Part shown: positions 21,688 through 34,189 of the stretch, piece after piece
How the letters are laid out: every line of letters starts with the position of its first letter
Position numbering within the stretch: position 1 is the stretch's first letter
Assembly (NCBI RefSeq): GCF_000344685.1
Contig: NW_006920415.1
Span: 1,736,616-1,800,615, forward strand
Reading direction: 5' to 3'
DNA length: 64,000 nucleotides
Origin: Gloeophyllum trabeum ATCC 11539
Lineage: Eukaryota; Basidiomycota; Agaricomycetes; Gloeophyllales; Gloeophyllaceae
Translations under genes and position numbers: made by a program
The notes under the pieces: model-generated
What the model was told of the DNA's origin: nothing
Databases searched by the model: none
The model's input: the letters and a program-made list of their open reading frames with translations, nothing else

Positions 21688-24365
21688 TTAGTACGTGTGC
21701 ATCGCGTTGTCGTTGCCAGAGCCGTTGGACTGATAGTAGTCGTTCTGGCTTGACCACTCTTGCGGCAGCATCGGCGGATGCGGGTGGATTGAACCCATGG
21801 AATTGTTGTTGTTGTCGTCGGGCAACAACATCGGAGGGTGCAGGTAGGTGTTGAACAGATTGTCCTCTTCCTGCTGCATCATGGGCGGGTGCAGGTAATC
21901 CATGGGCGATTCTTCAGGGGGTAGCATGGGAGGGTGAATCAACTGGGGTGAGCTATCGGGCGGGAGCATGGGGGGATGCCAGAACATACTGTTACCCGAT
22001 CCGCGCATCAGACCGTACGACGAGAAGTTCCCATAGTTGAAGTCCAGCGGCCGCGTCGCGAACGGCAGGGGCGAGTGAGACTGTTGGGAGCCACCGTAGC
22101 TGTCCGTGAAGGACGTGTACGAGGTCGCAGAGGACGGAGGCTCGGTTGCAGAGCCGTCGCTCATACGGCGGCGTTTGCTCGACCGCGACTCCGTGCCAGT
22201 GCTCTCACCGTCCGAGGTGTCGCCGGAAAAGTTGAACGGATCCGACGCGAAGTGCTGGTTCTTCTTCGATAAAAAGTCCGGGTGATACGGACCCGGGTAC
22301 ACGGAGTAGGTGTAACCGGACGTGTACGTGCCCTGCAGCGTGTAGCTGACGCTCTGGCTGGTGTCCTGGCCCAGCGCTCCCATGAGCTCTGACTGGGTAG
22401 CGCTCTGATAATCATAGTCAGCGTACGACATCTGTGTCGTGGAATCAGGGGCGAGCGTGGGTTCGGCGGAGGGGGAGGCCCGTCGACTGGCGCCCGGGCT
22501 CGCCGAGGGGGGAGTATCGGACGAACTGGTTCCAACCCGCCTTGCGTCATGGCGAGAGCGTTTTCGGATAACATCGGACTTCATCGAGATGGGGCGAGCG
22601 GAACCGTGCAATTTATAGCTGAGAAAAATTTAGCATCAGACCATATGACGGATATCATAGCATCTCACTATAGACCGCATGCATTGCAGACAGTCTTGCC
22701 CTCGTCGTCTTTGCGCCACAAGGGGGTGGCAGTGGTATGGCAGTTGTAGCATTGCGCTAGGACATATCAGCATGGAACGACGGTATTAGTGATCGCCGAT
22801 CAACTAACCAATTACTTCCTGAGTGTCCTGCCTCGGGGCGGCTTGGGAACGACCCTCGCCATGGTTGTTGCGCATACCCTTAGGGCGGGGGCGCTTGTGC
22901 TGTACGCCCAAGGGCATCAGTTGGCTCCGTCGCCACACCCAAACCAAGGACGATGACTTACCAGCTTGCAGTAAAGGCCGCAAGCGTTACAGTTCAACTC
23001 GTCGTTGAGCCCTCTTCGCCAGAGAGGCGTGTGCGTGGCGCCGCAGTTGGAACATTCAGCCTTGACACCCCCGGGCGCTGAGTTGTTGTTCTTCAGGACC
23101 GCGGGGCTAGTAGCGGTGGCACTAGGGCCTGAAGAACGGGCGTTGTTTACAGGTTGCGTCTTGATAGTGAGAGAAGGCCTGCTGGGGCTCGGGGCCATTT
23201 CAGGTCCCGAATTGGGGCCGATCTTGGAGGGGGAGACGGTCTGCGGGATCTCGTTGTTGTTGGACTGAGAATGGAGGGGGAGAGAGAGGCTCATAGCGTT
23301 CATGATAACGTCAGTGTCGTCGGTCTTCATTTGGTCGACGCCGTTCATGTTGACGTCCTGCATCTGATTAGTCCCGTCCGCCTGGGAGGCATTGGACCAG
23401 GAGGGAGGGCTATCAGATTCATCCATAGAATTCAAAAAGTCGTCTAAAGCAAGCTGAATGGTGGGGCGGGCGATGCTGAAGCTGTCGGAGGAAGTGTTCT
23501 GGTTGACACCTTCGCCGTAATTGAGAGAAGTGGACAAGGTCGGGGTAGGGTACAGCAAAGCAGCCGGCCCAAAGTCGCTCGTGAACAAGGACGGGAACCG
23601 GAGGGAAGGGGGTGAAGAGGTATCCTGCTCTTGGGTATCGTCCTTTCTGGATTCCGAGACCGTAGAGTCGTTGCTGTCGTGTATCTGGGCCGCAGCCCGG
23701 CGGCCTCGTCGTCCGGTGGTGTCCTTGAACTCGGCGGACGGCTTGAAGTCCGGCTTCTTGACAGGGGCGGAGGACGCCCCTCCCGACGGCTGGTCGACGC
23801 TGAAGGTGAATTGCATGCGCTTGATGACGCCGGGCTTGGCATTCTGGGTAGCTTCACGCTGACGCTCCTTCTCGACCGCGCGTTGCTGGATTAGATCGGT
23901 GGATTGGTTGCGCTTGAAGCCCGGAGCCGACAGTTCTTCGATACTCCTGGACGGAGTTAGCGCAACTCGGACGCGACAATGAGCCGGGATTACGCACCTT
24001 CCTTTCTCCTTGTCCAGCTTGTCCCCCATATGCTTGGAGAGCTTCTTGAACTCCCGCTTGCTCTTGGCATTGTCGGTGTCGACGATGAGGTTCTGGAGGT
24101 GCCATAGCCTCCAGCTCAAGTTCTCCAAGCGCTGACCCTGCTCGAGGTAGCTCGCGACCTTCGTACAGACCTAAAGCGGTATGAGCTCCTGACGCGCATC
24201 ACATGCACTGGCTGCCGACCTTCCAAGTTTTGGTCAGAGCATCGGCGTCGCTAAGATTGCTAAAAGCAACGAAGGATTTGTGTCCCTAAGCAAGAGTAAG
24301 TGACTGCCGTCGCTGTCGCCGATGAAGCCACCGACTTTGAACTTGAGATTGAGCGTAGAGGGCAT
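21688..24365 (-). CDS. Dual GATA zinc-finger transcription factor with AreA-type N-terminal domain, 787 aa
   Basis: Seven exons: 24336-24365, 24220-24285, 23998-24170, 22962-23946, 22809-22899, 22669-22756, 21688-22618; CDS 2364 nt. An AreA-type domain ([20 protein letters not shown], then [17 protein letters not shown]) spans about residues 27-75, followed by [19 protein letters not shown]. Finger 1 (Cys 388, 391, 409, 412) and finger 2 (Cys 451, 454, 472, 475) are both C-X2-C-X17-C-X2-C. Finger 2 is followed by [20 protein letters not shown] and a basic stretch, as in AreA/Gaf1-type fingers. The long acidic/Ser-rich middle is likely disordered. The C-terminus has five HPPM repeats (692, 706, 721, 738, 758). 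GATA factors of this class control nitrogen or nutrient genes through GATA sites in the nucleus; the exact regulon is not inferable. Confidence 0.93.
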
Positions 24366-27300
24366 GGACCGACGTCAGTTCTCGCGCTGCAGACGAGACA
24401 GTGCAAAGCTGGCAAAAGGCAAGCAGTACGCCGCTAGGACAGCGGTTATAAGGGAGAGATGCGCGCTAGGGTTGATGGAGAGAACAGAATTCGGCGGAAA
24501 GGTCGCTCCAATAAAGCCTGGCTGGGCTAGCGCTTCTCTTACGCACGTTGCGCTCCTTGAAATGAAAATTTCCGAATAATGGAGAATTCATAGTCAGACT
24601 ACAAATGTTTCAAACTCCGCTAGTCGTCACTACAAACAAAATGAAACAATTACTACCGCAGCTACTGCCATATCATATCTCCCGTTAGGTCCGAGCCGAT
24701 ATTCCGCAAGCGAGGCAGCGACCAGATTGACACGAACCCTCTGCCCCGAACGCCCTTGTGCCTCAGCAGTGCCCCCGGCACACGTGTTTGTCACCCGGAA
24801 TGCCTCCCAGAAGTGCCCAGCAGAAACCGCGAGTGACGACAAGCTGTGTCTCCAGTGGACGCCCATCTATAGACACAGTTTGATGAACAGTTCCGCCGAT
24901 GTCGCTCCGTGAGCTGCGAACAACCGCTAAGCCCGAACCAGCAGGAACCAGCTGAACGCAGCTCTTCCAAGCCTTCTGCCCATCGGCTTCGCTGACTGCT
25001 GCCGTATATCAGCTCTCGCGGTCCACCCCGCTGGCCACTCATATACATACCTGGTCCGGCGTCCCCAGACGCCCATCCTCTGACACGTCCTCATGCAGGG
25101 GTCTGCTTTCCAACGCTCAGAAGAGACGTCCACCCCGATTCTGGAAACTGATGGTGTTAACAAAGCCCGCGCGTTCCATCATGATTTTGTTCGCCACCCA
25201 CCAGCGTCGCCGTCGAAATGAACTTCGGATAGGCGCCTCTCTGACAGTCCATGGAGTGCCCCCATTGTGGTGCGCGCGTTCCATCGCCTTGCCGTCCCCC
25301 ACCTGCGGAGTGCTCTGCGGTACTCCCGGCGCGAATTCCTAGCCAGCCAGGTTTCGCGCGAAGTAACCCCGGGCCGACTATGAGGAGTTGCCCATCTAAT
25401 CTAAGCCAACGCCCAGTCAGCTTTCCCCGCAAACGAGGATGGATCATTGGACGCTACGCACTTATCTTGCTTCCAGCGGTTAGCGCAAGCCGCTCCATGC
25501 CCGGCAGGAAGATTTCTATCCAAGGAAGGAAAATCGGAATCTGCTTGATGAACTTCGAATTGAGTCACGAGCTCCTGCACATGCGGGCCTCGAGGCAAAG
25601 CTGACCTTCACCCATTAGATAGGATGGCGCAATTATGGCGGCTCTCCGGAGTCCAGCTAGTTCTCCCCGTCCAGTTCGCCAGGCCGCGGGGCAGGCAGAA
25701 ACAGGTGCTCGAGGGGTCTGCAGCCAACACGCGCCTTGGAGGCGTTTGGCAGCCTTCTTGAGTCCTGCCGAAGGCATAGCTCTCGGTCTGAGCACAGTCG
25801 TTCTTAGCAGAGTGTGCAAGTACTCGACTAGATCGTTACGAAAGCCAATTGTACCTTTTGTTTAGTCGCAGGCCCTGTTTACGCTGGCGTTCAGTATTAA
25901 TCACCCTAAGGAGAGCAAGCGATCACACATACCATCGGTTGAAAGCCAATCTCACAGATAAGCTTCCGAAATATTGACTGAGGATCGGTAGATCCCCAAG
26001 TAGATGGCCTCCCTCACCTCAAGAAGCACAAGCGGCCGAGCACTTGGCTTGTGCCATAGATCCGTGCCCGCAATCCCCTATCAGTCTGTCCGACGCAGAC
26101 TATCAAGGTACCTTGAGCAACACGAGCTAAACCGCTGATGGCCAAACCAACTCATGGCCATCGATAACATTGTTATCCATCGATAAGGAAGGAAATGCGA
26201 CTCGAGGCGTTTCTCGATCACGTGCGGGGGAGGGGGAGAAGGAAAGCACTCGGGACGCGCAGATGGACGCGTCTTGCTCGCACAGTGAAGCGCAATTCAG
26301 TGCAGACACATAGAAAAGAGAGCCTAGGTCTCAGACTCAGGCCCTGAAGCGGGCCGGTGATCCTTACAACTGCGCGTTAACGCGTAACAGAACGCCTTCA
26401 TGAGTCCGAGAGAGCAGCCACGGAATTGTCAAGACGCAGATAGAGTACCGAGGCTTATACACCGCAGTCAACGAGGATCAAGGTAGTTACCTGCAACGGG
26501 GATATTAGCATGCACCAGTGTATCGTGGAACACAACGCACTTGCCTACCTTCCATAACAACCTCTATCATAAGCGTGGAAGGGGCAGGTCTATCCCCATA
26601 GTCTGTCTTCATGATTATACTAGAAGCTGGGGACCCGAGACTAGAATAACTTCTGAAGTTTGCCTATATGAGCGACAGGTAATCACGGGTGGCATGAAAC
26701 CAGCACACGTCATGCTGATTGAAGCGGTTTCAACAGCCCATAGCACTCTTCTAGCAGAAGTTAGATACATGACGACCGGGTACGCCAGTTCAACCAGCAG
26801 ATGCCACCCAAGGTCAGTGCTGCGCGCTGCACCGGGCCACCTTTCGCATGCAGCGTCCTTCCGAGCCAGTCAGTTCTAGCAGAGTATAGGATAGCGCGTC
26901 CCGTCTTGCCAGATGGATCAACAAACACCCCTTCGGCCACGAAAACAGGCGCTAACCGCCTACAAATTCCGAGCTGAGACAGGCAGAAACGGCGAGGACG
27001 ACCCTCTCTTCCGCCCTGAACAAGACTAGCATCCTTTCAGCGTCAGAGGGTACTCTGAATTTCCATTACGGAGGAGAGATAATAGGTCGACCGTTGAATA
27101 AGCTCAGGGGAGCGCCACAAGTTCAAGTTCGACGAGGGAAAGAAGGAATACATGTCACATGTGACACGGTCACTGCCCGAAATGAAATCCGAGAGCAGCC
27201 TTCGCCAAAAGTTGACGACTTGCGCAAGGCATCACCGCCGAGCGAATGCTGGTCTTGGAATCAGGCATTAGGGAAAGTTGATAGAACGGCTTTCTGCCTT

Positions 27301-28151
27301 TTATTGCTCAACCATCTCTCCGCTGGATGGGTCGTTCGTGGACGTTGCATCCAGGATTTATGCCTAATTTTCCTTCGATTTTATATACAGCATAGCTGCA
27401 ATGGGAAGATCCACAGGAACACGGGTTGAGCAAGAGGCATATCTCACCGGGTCCGCTTCTCGTCTCTGTGGAACGCAGGGTGGTTTACATGGCAGGTGCG
27501 TCCCTTCGTATTGAACGCTGCATTGAATTTCTCGTATTATTACTGGAGGACGGTGCTTCATTTGAAATTAGGTCTTCCTTGAGCATACGCATCCGTTCTG
27601 CTTCGCTCGATGGAGGGCGCATTATTCATGATTCCCCCCACCCATACGGGCGTGGAGGCGTACGGTTGTGAACGATGCTCCCCCACCCCGTCGGGAGCGG
27701 AACGCATACAGGATGCGCGGATGGGCGGTCTTGCTTTGATCCGCAATTGGAACCCATAATGCATACAGCGACTATATGCGCCCTAGAATCAGGATGTTCC
27801 CTCGTCTCATTGCAAGGGTATCGGCTTCGTGGACTGGAGATGCACTATGCGAGGACTGAATTAGCACCTCGTCCCAATTGCGACACGGGAAGTGTCATGA
27901 AAGTCTCCTGTATCGCTTCAAATTCTCCTGTTACAGGCGATCGCCAGTGGATCTCCTACGCATGAGGTGTCGGAGCTCCTGGTTGCGCATGGCAATCAGG
28001 GGACTCAAATTCATCGACGGCTACTCCGTTTCTCTCTGACACAAGACTGGCGTGATGCAGCGTTCCGCTACCCGTCCCAAGACACAAGATTCCACTATGG
28101 TATAGCAAGTCCAGAAACAGCGTACACGAAACAGGAGCATGTATGTCAAAT
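24366..28151. other. 3.8 kb without a supported gene
   Basis: No exon chain or repeat was recognised. The only site noted is a small cluster of GATAA/TTATC motifs at 26163-26186 around an interrupted palindrome (GATAAC-att-GTTATC). The left end is the promoter of the GATA factor. Confidence 0.4.
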
Positions 28152-30615
28152 CTACTGCTTCTCATCTCCGTCTACCTTCGAATCTATGTGCGCAGCCGTG
28201 GCGGCCGTTTTCCCTTCCAGCGCATGCGTGTGCTCAACCTGCGGATTGGCCTCCTTCAATTTCTTGAAGTGGGCCTCCTCGTCCCAGACCCACGGGCTCT
28301 TGCTAGCGAATAGGAGATCCATCTCCTCCAACGTGCGGTTGGCGGTCTCTGGGTACAGTGCCCAGACCATCGGAATGGAGAGGAAGTTAACTGCGCCGAA
28401 GATGTGTAGGGTATTCTGGGAACAAACTTGAGTAAGATCGCGAATGCGTCGGGCGATCTCTGCACTCACCTCTTGGATAGCGTTGAACATGACGGGGTTA
28501 AGCAGGGTCAGCCAACCGTTGCCGATACTCCAGCCCACGACACCCCATGCGTTCCCCTTTGCGCGGACCTCCAGAGGGAACGTCTCAGTAGGATACACCC
28601 ATCTGCACAGCAGTCAGCGTCAGTATGTTGTCGGACGTCCACCATTTCGGGACGCTCACGGGATGCTCAGCCAGGTAGCGCCGAAAATAGCGGTGTACAG
28701 GAACACGAAGAAGGCTGCGGCTCCGCCGTACTGAGAAGCGTTCTCAGGGTGGTCCTTGAGGAGGCGGGAGAAGGCACCAGCGAGGATCAATGAGATCCCC
28801 TGCCCAACGGCGCCCCACCACAGGCCGACACGTCGTCCCCATCTGTCGATGGTCACAACAGCCATGAGGGTGGCAAGCATGTACGTCACCTGTGTTCGCG
28901 GTTAGTTTGAGCTCATTGCACATCTGTAGGTGCTCACATCATTGAGACCAGATAACCACTGAGATTTACGGGAGCTATAACCAGCTTCGGCGAAAATCGT
29001 AGGCGCATAAACTGTAATCGCAGCGATACCGACCCATCTGCGAAGGACCGAGGTCAGCTATTGATCAGCCAACGCTCCAAACAGGACATATCACTAGGTA
29101 CGCACTCTTGGACGATCTGAAGCCAGACCGACAATTGAACCCGCCTTGCGACGTGGAGGTCCCCGGAGTCTGAAGATCCGGTCAGAGATCTGCACGGACG
29201 AGATAGAGACATGACATCAACTGACCGATGCCCCAGAACATAGCCCAGTACGAATTCCGTTTGGAATGCTTCTTCTCGAGGTTGACGATCTCCATGATAT
29301 CCTCGAACTCTGCGTCGGCACGCGCGGTCTCCTCCGGGCCTCCGCTGCCCTCCCGTAAACGCCCGAGGATGTCCCTAGCTTCCTCCGTTCGTCCAACCTT
29401 GACGAGCCAGCCTAATAGAAGTAAGATGGTGATCCGAGGTCAGGCATGACGTCCTGTGCTGATTGGGTGCGAGGAACTCACGAGGAGACTCGGGCATGAA
29501 CGAAAGGCATAGCTACGAAGTCGCAGTAAGTGTGCGTCACCGACTTCCTTCGGGTTCTATAGCTCACCATGAAAATGACTACCGGGATAATTTGGAATGC
29601 GATAGGGAACTGTAGACGTTTCGGTAAGGCTCCGTAAGTCCCCAAGAAAGTACACACGTACCCTCCAGCGGAACTGCGTCCTGCCATCACCAATATATCC
29701 AAGCCCGAATTCCAGCCAATACGCGACGACTACTCCGAAAATGTTCAGAGTAAATTCCAGGGCGATAAAAGCACCTAAGTTCCATTCGTAAGCTATTGGT
29801 CTTCATTGGAGGTATCGAGAGCGTTACCTCTTGAAGTATGGGTAGAAACCTACACGCAAAGGTAAGCAGGTGAAGAGAGGATTCGCCAAGTCACATTGGC
29901 TTACCTCAGCGCTCCATACAGGCACTACAGCGTTCAGATAACCGGTTCCAATCCCGTTAATGATTCGAGCGCAAAGCATCCTGCATAGGATTAGTGCATT
30001 GCGACAGTTACTTCCTTGCGAGACCTACCATGCGATATTCTGGGCCGAGCACTGGAGCGCAGCGCCAAACATAACCCAGAGACCTCCCTGACGAAAAGGT
30101 AAGGGTGACAAAGGTCTCCCTCAGGAAATATGACCTCTTACCAGTAACATAGTCTTCAGCCGTCCGACCCTGTCACCAAGTATGCCCCCCATGAGACATC
30201 CGATCAAAGTTCCAAGGTAGTATACTATCGTCGACTGAGTCTCGCCGTATTTCAAGGGTCCAAGTCAATAACTTACTGCTGACAATCCCTCCCTGACGAG
30301 TGGGTTCCGTGATCGTTACGACGTAGCCTTCATCTGGTCCTTCGTATCTAGATAACCCGATCAGGCAACGCTCGCGCAAACGGACTACGAGACATACGTC
30401 GAATACCCAAGCTTCATAGTCTCGACGTAATCTGGGGCAGTGTTCACACCACCCATCATTCCTTGGTCATATCCGAAGCTGACAACCGGTTCATAAGCGG
30501 ACCTGGTAATAGCTGGGTGAGCTGCAAATACTTACAAGAAGATCGCAATCCCAGCCACAAAGTTGACCGTATAATACAGACGCCTCCCGGAGAGGCTCCT
30601 CAGTTTCGTTAACAT
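28152..30615 (-). CDS. MFS sugar transporter (hexose-transporter type), 544 aa
   Basis: Sixteen exons: 30536-30615, 30398-30478, 30277-30347, 30142-30224, 30029-30087, 29905-29980, 29828-29849, 29662-29774, 29568-29609, 29482-29512, 29226-29411, 29106-29169, 28938-29037, 28660-28889, 28470-28602, 28152-28415; CDS 1635 nt. Sugar-porter signatures are present in order: FFFGYDQGMMGGVN, GGILGDRVGRLK, ARIINGIGTGYLNAVVPVW, FMPESPRWLVK, VTIDRWGRRVGLW, and WVYPTETFPLEVRAKG. It ends with VWALYPETANRTLEEMDLLF and a hydrophilic tail. About twelve membrane segments are expected; it would import hexoses or a related small sugar across the plasma membrane by proton symport. Substrate cannot be assigned. 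Exon 7 is only 22 nt. It is the nearest carbohydrate-uptake gene to the GH79 gene, with the GATA regulator between. Confidence 0.92.
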
Positions 30616-32077
30616 GGCTGGCAGGCCGTACAGGAACGATGGCGGAGGAGCGCAAGACGGGGCTGCCTTCGTGCCCGAAGGTCAAAGGAGAGCCGACCTT
30701 TATAATGGTGTGCGGAGGCTGCAACCCCTTTTCAGAGGCCGGTTATGCGGCAAAATTCAGGCAACGTTTGGTATGGTCCGCGTCTATGATGTCGCGCGCT
30801 TACCCCGGTCGACCTTCGCGAACCCCAGATTCAATGAGTACTCCAATCTCCCTCTGTAACTTCGGATCAACCGTTCTGCACACCTGCTCGTCTGAGCCGT
30901 TGTAGCTGGACGATGGATATCAAAACTACAACAGGCAACAACATGAAGGGATCGTCCCTCATCATCGTAGGTGAAGCTAGGTGAAGTCCTACGTACCCTT
31001 TTCCCTCATGCCCCGCCCCCTGAGCCCGGGGTCGTTTGGGGTTGCATCCTCTGTTATCGGGTTGCTGTGGCGCTTCGATCTACGTCACTCGGCCCGATTT
31101 GCCGAGACTAACCGGCAGCAGCGGGTCGGGTTGCCGGGTGGACCCACTCCTTCGTTGTCGAGCGTAGTGCTCAAGAGTCAGAACGCTGAAAAGGGAGGGA
31201 AGTTAAGTTCGGGGAGTTCAAGGTTTGCGAAGAGGTGTCATCTTGGAGTACTTAAGGGAATGAAGCCTTGGCTACTACCATGCAAGGATACTTGGCGAGT
31301 TGCGAGAGCCACCTACGTATGCGGGGTCAGCTGACACTTCCCTGTTGAAATAGGAGCTATACTAGTCTTCCATCTGTAACCTCCTGCGTCCCGTTTTCTT
31401 GGTGCTAAGGCCGCCCTGATCGAGACAGCACGCTCGGATGTCACTCAGTTCACTTCAAGGTGGACAGTGGGGACTGACGAGACTCGAACATCGATTCAGG
31501 TGAGCCATGCATCCGGTAAAACTTGTTGAGGAAGACTATGGTGAGTCTATACAGCGGCCCTCCGCAAGGGATCCGACTACTCTCCGACTCCTTATACCCT
31601 CATATTCAGCTGAGCTGGCGCTTCCTCGTCGCTCTTTGTTAGCAGGCTTGACGTGTTGTCCAAACCAAGGGGGGGACACCGTGCAGACGCAGGTCCCGTC
31701 ATCCCAGGATCGGGGTCTATCATCGGCGTCCATCACCGTGACGAGGTACGGGAACACCACTTGCTTCAAGTGCGGCTTGCCGTAAGATCTTGCTTCTGAC
31801 ACTGCATCGGAAATACGCCGCTGCTCGCCGCTCTCATTGAGAGTCGGCAACGCCTGCCAGCCAAATGTCCGTGTGACCGTGATTGTCACACGCGCATCAT
31901 TTCGCGCCATAGGCCGTTCTCCTCTGCCAACCTCGGACTGAATGATCTATTCCTGCACGATAAAGAGAAACTTTGATACTTTATACAGCTGGTATAATAT
32001 CTACAGTAGTATTGATGTCATATATGCAATCAAGAGAATTATTAAACAGCTAAAAAGCGCAATATGGTTATCATGAA
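30616..32077. other. Intergenic, promoter of the transporter; no further gene supported
   Basis: A minus-strand open frame (31536-31910, 124 codons) has no recognised domain and is not called. Confidence 0.4.
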
Positions 32078-32388
32078 TTAGTATTCTTCTTCCCCTGAGT
32101 CCTCACACCCTGGGTCTGTATTATCTGTAGAAGCTGCCATAAAATTAAAAGGATAGCCTTCAGAATACCTCTTAACTGTTTTGATTAGAGCATTAATCTT
32201 GTCCACCTTTTTGGTTACTTTTGACTTGATGGGCACCAGCCTCTTGTCCTTAGCTATCCCTGCCTTTATCTCCATTTGCCGGTGCTTCCAGAAGGGACGT
32301 GTTCTATCAAAACGCGTCGAAAACGCGTCAATGGACGCGTCTCGGCAAATGCCGACTATGGCTATCTGGTTGTGTGTTGCGTGTGGTG
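32078..32388 (-). CDS. C-terminal part of an unrecognised ORF running into the assembly gap
   Basis: The minus strand reads open from the gap edge to a TAA at 32078-32080. It includes WKHRQMEIKAGIAKDKRLVP and KVTKKVDKINALIKTVKRY and ends in the acidic tail CEDSGEEEY. The composition looks coding. The upstream end of the frame is lost in N. The same frame recurs in the second copy of the 170-bp repeat. Possibly a mobile-element protein; the family is not recognised. Confidence 0.35.
32219..32388. repeat. 170-bp direct repeat, copy 1, left of the gap
   Basis: Identical over 170 bp to 33020-33189. It abuts the first N. It contains three ACGCGT hexamers at 32312, 32323 and 32335. Confidence 0.9.
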
Positions 32389-33018
32389 NNNNNNNNNNNN
32401 NNNNNNNNNNNNNNNNNNNNNNNNNNNNNNNNNNNNNNNNNNNNNNNNNNNNNNNNNNNNNNNNNNNNNNNNNNNNNNNNNNNNNNNNNNNNNNNNNNNN
32501 NNNNNNNNNNNNNNNNNNNNNNNNNNNNNNNNNNNNNNNNNNNNNNNNNNNNNNNNNNNNNNNNNNNNNNNNNNNNNNNNNNNNNNNNNNNNNNNNNNNN
32601 NNNNNNNNNNNNNNNNNNNNNNNNNNNNNNNNNNNNNNNNNNNNNNNNNNNNNNNNNNNNNNNNNNNNNNNNNNNNNNNNNNNNNNNNNNNNNNNNNNNN
32701 NNNNNNNNNNNNNNNNNNNNNNNNNNNNNNNNNNNNNNNNNNNNNNNNNNNNNNNNNNNNNNNNNNNNNNNNNNNNNNNNNNNNNNNNNNNNNNNNNNNN
32801 NNNNNNNNNNNNNNNNNNNNNNNNNNNNNNNNNNNNNNNNNNNNNNNNNNNNNNNNNNNNNNNNNNNNNNNNNNNNNNNNNNNNNNNNNNNNNNNNNNNN
32901 NNNNNNNNNNNNNNNNNNNNNNNNNNNNNNNNNNNNNNNNNNNNNNNNNNNNNNNNNNNNNNNNNNNNNNNNNNNNNNNNNNNNNNNNNNNNNNNNNNNN
33001 NNNNNNNNNNNNNNNNNN
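32389..33018. other. Assembly gap, 630 N
   Basis: Run of N between two identical 170-bp sequences. Any open frame crossing it is artificial. Confidence 0.98.
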
Positions 33019-33019
33019 T

Positions 33020-33189
33020 TTTTGACTTGATGGGCACCAGCCTCTTGTCCTTAGCTATCCCTGCCTTTATCTCCATTTGCCGGTGCTTCCAGAAGGGACG
33101 TGTTCTATCAAAACGCGTCGAAAACGCGTCAATGGACGCGTCTCGGCAAATGCCGACTATGGCTATCTGGTTGTGTGTTGCGTGTGGTG
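33020..33189. repeat. 170-bp direct repeat, copy 2, right of the gap
   Basis: Exact duplicate of 32219-32388. The copies border the gap on both sides, as expected if the assembler failed to merge overlapping contig ends or collapsed a tandem duplication. Confidence 0.9.
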
Positions 33190-33463
33190 CACTTTTCTCG
33201 CTCAGTATCACACTTTAGTTGGAGTAAAAATCGGAATATATTCTTTTAGATGTGTATAATTCCATCCTTCCAGTTAAAATTCTCGATTTGTGTCCCTCTC
33301 CTGGTTAACCTATCATCTCAGCCCTCTGAACTTGGTCTTATAGCACTTACAAGGCAGTGTATCAAAAATTGAACTGGAAGGATGGATTCTATATAACATC
33401 AAAGAATATCCAAAGATTTTTTCGCTATTTTAAAATGTCTGCTCGTCCCGAAAAGTGCACCAC
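33185..33463. mobile_element. Foldback / long-TIR element of about 280 bp
   Basis: TGGTGCACTTTTC (33185-33197) is the inverse of GAAAAGTGCACCA (33451-33463). Inside these, a second inverted pair matches over about 38 bp (ATATTCTTTTAGATG...CCATCCTTCCAGTT versus its complement around 33370-33410). The pattern is a non-autonomous element with degenerate long arms of about 100 bp. The left end overlaps the 170-bp repeat by a few bases. Confidence 0.5.
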
Positions 33464-34189
33464 AAGCTGTAACCAGCATTTCGCCCGTGTGGCTGAAGCG
33501 TGACGCGCGCGGCGGAGTTCGAATTTGGCAGGCGTTGCCGACTCCCACTCTCATTGTCTCGATACCTATATCAGCGCGGAAGAATGGCCCACGTCTGCGT
33601 CGGACCGATTCGGTCGGCTCACCTCTATGATGGTCCCGGAAATAACCAAGGTGTGTGCGATCGACCTTCCTGAATGTTGTCTCAACCGCCGCTTTTTCAG
33701 TGGAGTAAGTCGTCGACTATCCCTTTATCACTGCCTCGATGGGCCCTCCAGTCCTACTTGTCTCATGCACATACCGAGGAGCGATACGGATGTAAAGTAT
33801 CTTGCGGTCAGCAAAGCCCTTCGGCTTGACCCGTGATTTACCGCAAAGTTCCTTGGGCGCTCTCTCCCAGCAGTGGTAATCTGACACACCTTCTGGCAGC
33901 TCATGCTGTGTTTCATGCCTGTGCCTATCTTGATATGTTGGTTAGGGATTAAGAGCTGCTCGAACGTGGCCTCCACATCTCCTCGTGTTGTGCCGGAGGT
34001 CCCTTCTGTCCGTGTAACCTCTCGCATCCATCGAGCGCGCACATATATCAGTAAGTAGATGTCTATTTCAAGAATCAACATATCAAACTGGGGAGCTTCC
34101 AGAACCACACTAGCCTTAAGATTGTCCCATGTTCGTCCTTCAGACAGATACTTGCTCCCTCTCTCTCCCCGCGTCGTCTGGTGTCTCTC
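33464..34189. other. Intergenic, upstream of the DUF6534 gene
   Basis: About 730 bp. Short frames on both strands show no recognised domain. Confidence 0.4.

Noticed and set aside
30981..31910. Open frames of 117 and 124 codons upstream of the transporter
   Set aside because: No homology recognised, no splice structure, no promoter signal.
32078..33211. 377-codon frame across the N gap
   Set aside because: Most of it is N; only the sequenced ends can be read.
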